Source: Endocalyx cinctus (taxonomy: Eukaryota; Ascomycota; Sordariomycetes; Amphisphaeriales; Apiosporaceae). Taken from it: DNA of 64,000 nt. Within the stretch, counting starts at the first letter, position 1. The number at the start of each line of letters is the position of its first letter. Location: the NCBI GenBank assembly GCA_001600455.1, contig BCKC01000001.1:4056441-4120440 (forward strand), in the 5' to 3' direction. The position numbers and the translations under genes are program-made. Of this stretch, positions 63,381 to 64,000 are shown piece by piece. The notes beneath the pieces were generated by a model. That model was given only the letters and a program-made list of their open reading frames with translations. It was not told the DNA's origin and did no database searches.

Positions 63381-64000
63381 ATGGCCGAACCAACCAATAC
63401 GCCGCTTCCAACGGCACCGCCGACCCCACGTTCAACCTCCCCCGTACCACCCATGCCTAGTAACCTCTCCGTACCGACTTCCCCAATAATGACGACAAGG
63501 TCTCCACTGGCAGGGGAGCCTATGGGTGCGAAACCGGTCGTCCTGCATATAGGTGATCCGGTACAATACAACCCAGAGACATATGCTGAGTTCACGACCC
63601 TATTTGAAGTCATAAGGCCGAGCACGGCCGAGCGCGCAAGACCGGAGTTTATGACAGCCCTAAGGGAGAGGCGGTGGGGCAACTTCTCCGCTATATTTCG
63701 CCCCTTTTGGGGTTCCGGCGGGGAGATGGGCCTTTGGGATGAGGAACTTATTACTCTCCTGCCTGACTCGGTCAAGGTATTCGCGAGCGCCGGGGCCGGA
63801 TTCGATTGGGCTGACACGAGGCTGTTGGGTGAAAGAGGTGAGTTATTTATGCTACCTTAATATGCTATGGCCGATTGCCATGTATCCAAGCTCGGGCTTA
63901 GGTGGGCTGAAATGACTATGGATATGCGAGGAGTCGAGAACTAACGCGAAATGATGAAAACATAGGCATCATATACTGTAACGCAGGTCTTGCCGCATCC
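63381..64000 (+). CDS. D-isomer-specific 2-hydroxyacid dehydrogenase, 5' part only
   Basis: NAD(P)-dependent reductase of the glyoxylate/hydroxypyruvate reductase type. Exon 1 is 63381-63837. A 128-nt intron (63838-63965, GTGAGT...CATAG) is followed by exon 2, which runs off the right edge. The first about 40 residues are Pro/Ser/Thr-rich. The conserved N-terminal catalytic-domain end is clear: DSVKVFASAGAGFDWADTRL, then LLGERGIIYCNAGLAAS across the intron. The Rossmann fold and catalytic Arg, Glu and His lie outside the window, so activity cannot be judged. Confidence 0.85.

Overview
The window is nuclear DNA of a filamentous ascomycete, most likely a Sordariomycete. Genes are interrupted by short GT-AG introns (about 50-360 nt), many with CTAAC/CTRAY-like branch sites. 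The G-protein gamma subunit is close to the Neurospora form, and families such as class I-III chitin synthase, UstYa-like proteins and JARID1/Lid2-type demethylases fit a mould. The AT-rich spacers are full of palindromic CCTAGGTA-type sequence, which hints at Xylariales, but that placement is a guess. No CRISPR array, rRNA gene, convincing tRNA or intact transposon was seen.

Layout. 1-590 (-): 5' part of RAI1. 1778-5275 (-): chitin synthase with an in-frame TAG. 6127-7101 (-): proline iminopeptidase-like gene with an in-frame TGA. 7966-8606 (-): broken UstYa-like relic, followed by an amino-acid permease C-terminal remnant (8924-9106, +). 9578-11590 (-): soluble twin-ABC ATPase. 12156-12841 (+): UMP1. 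13837-14664 (-): prenylated ubiquitin-fold protein. 14.7-19.4 kb: gene-free. 19360-20292 (+): GPI-anchored Ser/Thr-rich protein. 20999-23779 (-): AP-1 beta-adaptin, divergent from EMC4 (24769-25460, +). 25576-25935 (-): small orphan. 25.9-30.2 kb: gene-poor, then a coiled-coil orphan (30212-30736, +). 32482-33855 (-): FAL1, divergent from PRP9/SF3a60 (34389-35975, +). 36738-37854 (+): SLX1. 37.9-42.0 kb: gene-free. 41961-47774 (+): KDM5/Lid2 histone demethylase. 48713-49507 (+): secreted Cys-rich protein. 49897-50785 (-): secreted HNH nuclease. 53010-54091 (-): membrane-anchored hemerythrin-like protein. 55226-55507 (+): G gamma. 57084-59003 (-): MFS sugar transporter. 59.0-63.4 kb: gene-free. 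63381-64000 (+): start of a 2-hydroxyacid dehydrogenase.

Most genes are independent housekeeping functions: RNA decapping and splicing (RAI1, FAL1, PRP9), proteasome assembly (UMP1), trafficking and ER insertion (AP-1, EMC4), genome stability (SLX1), chromatin (KDM5) and signalling (G gamma). They do not form one pathway. Secreted or surface proteins (GPI protein, Cys-rich protein, HNH nuclease, chitin synthase) lie among them. The most unusual stretch is 4.9-9.1 kb: three consecutive minus-strand genes carry premature stops and a fourth gene survives only as a fragment, which suggests local decay. I found no clearly new multi-gene system. The best leads are this decay patch and a possible splice switch that controls prenylation of the ubiquitin-fold protein.
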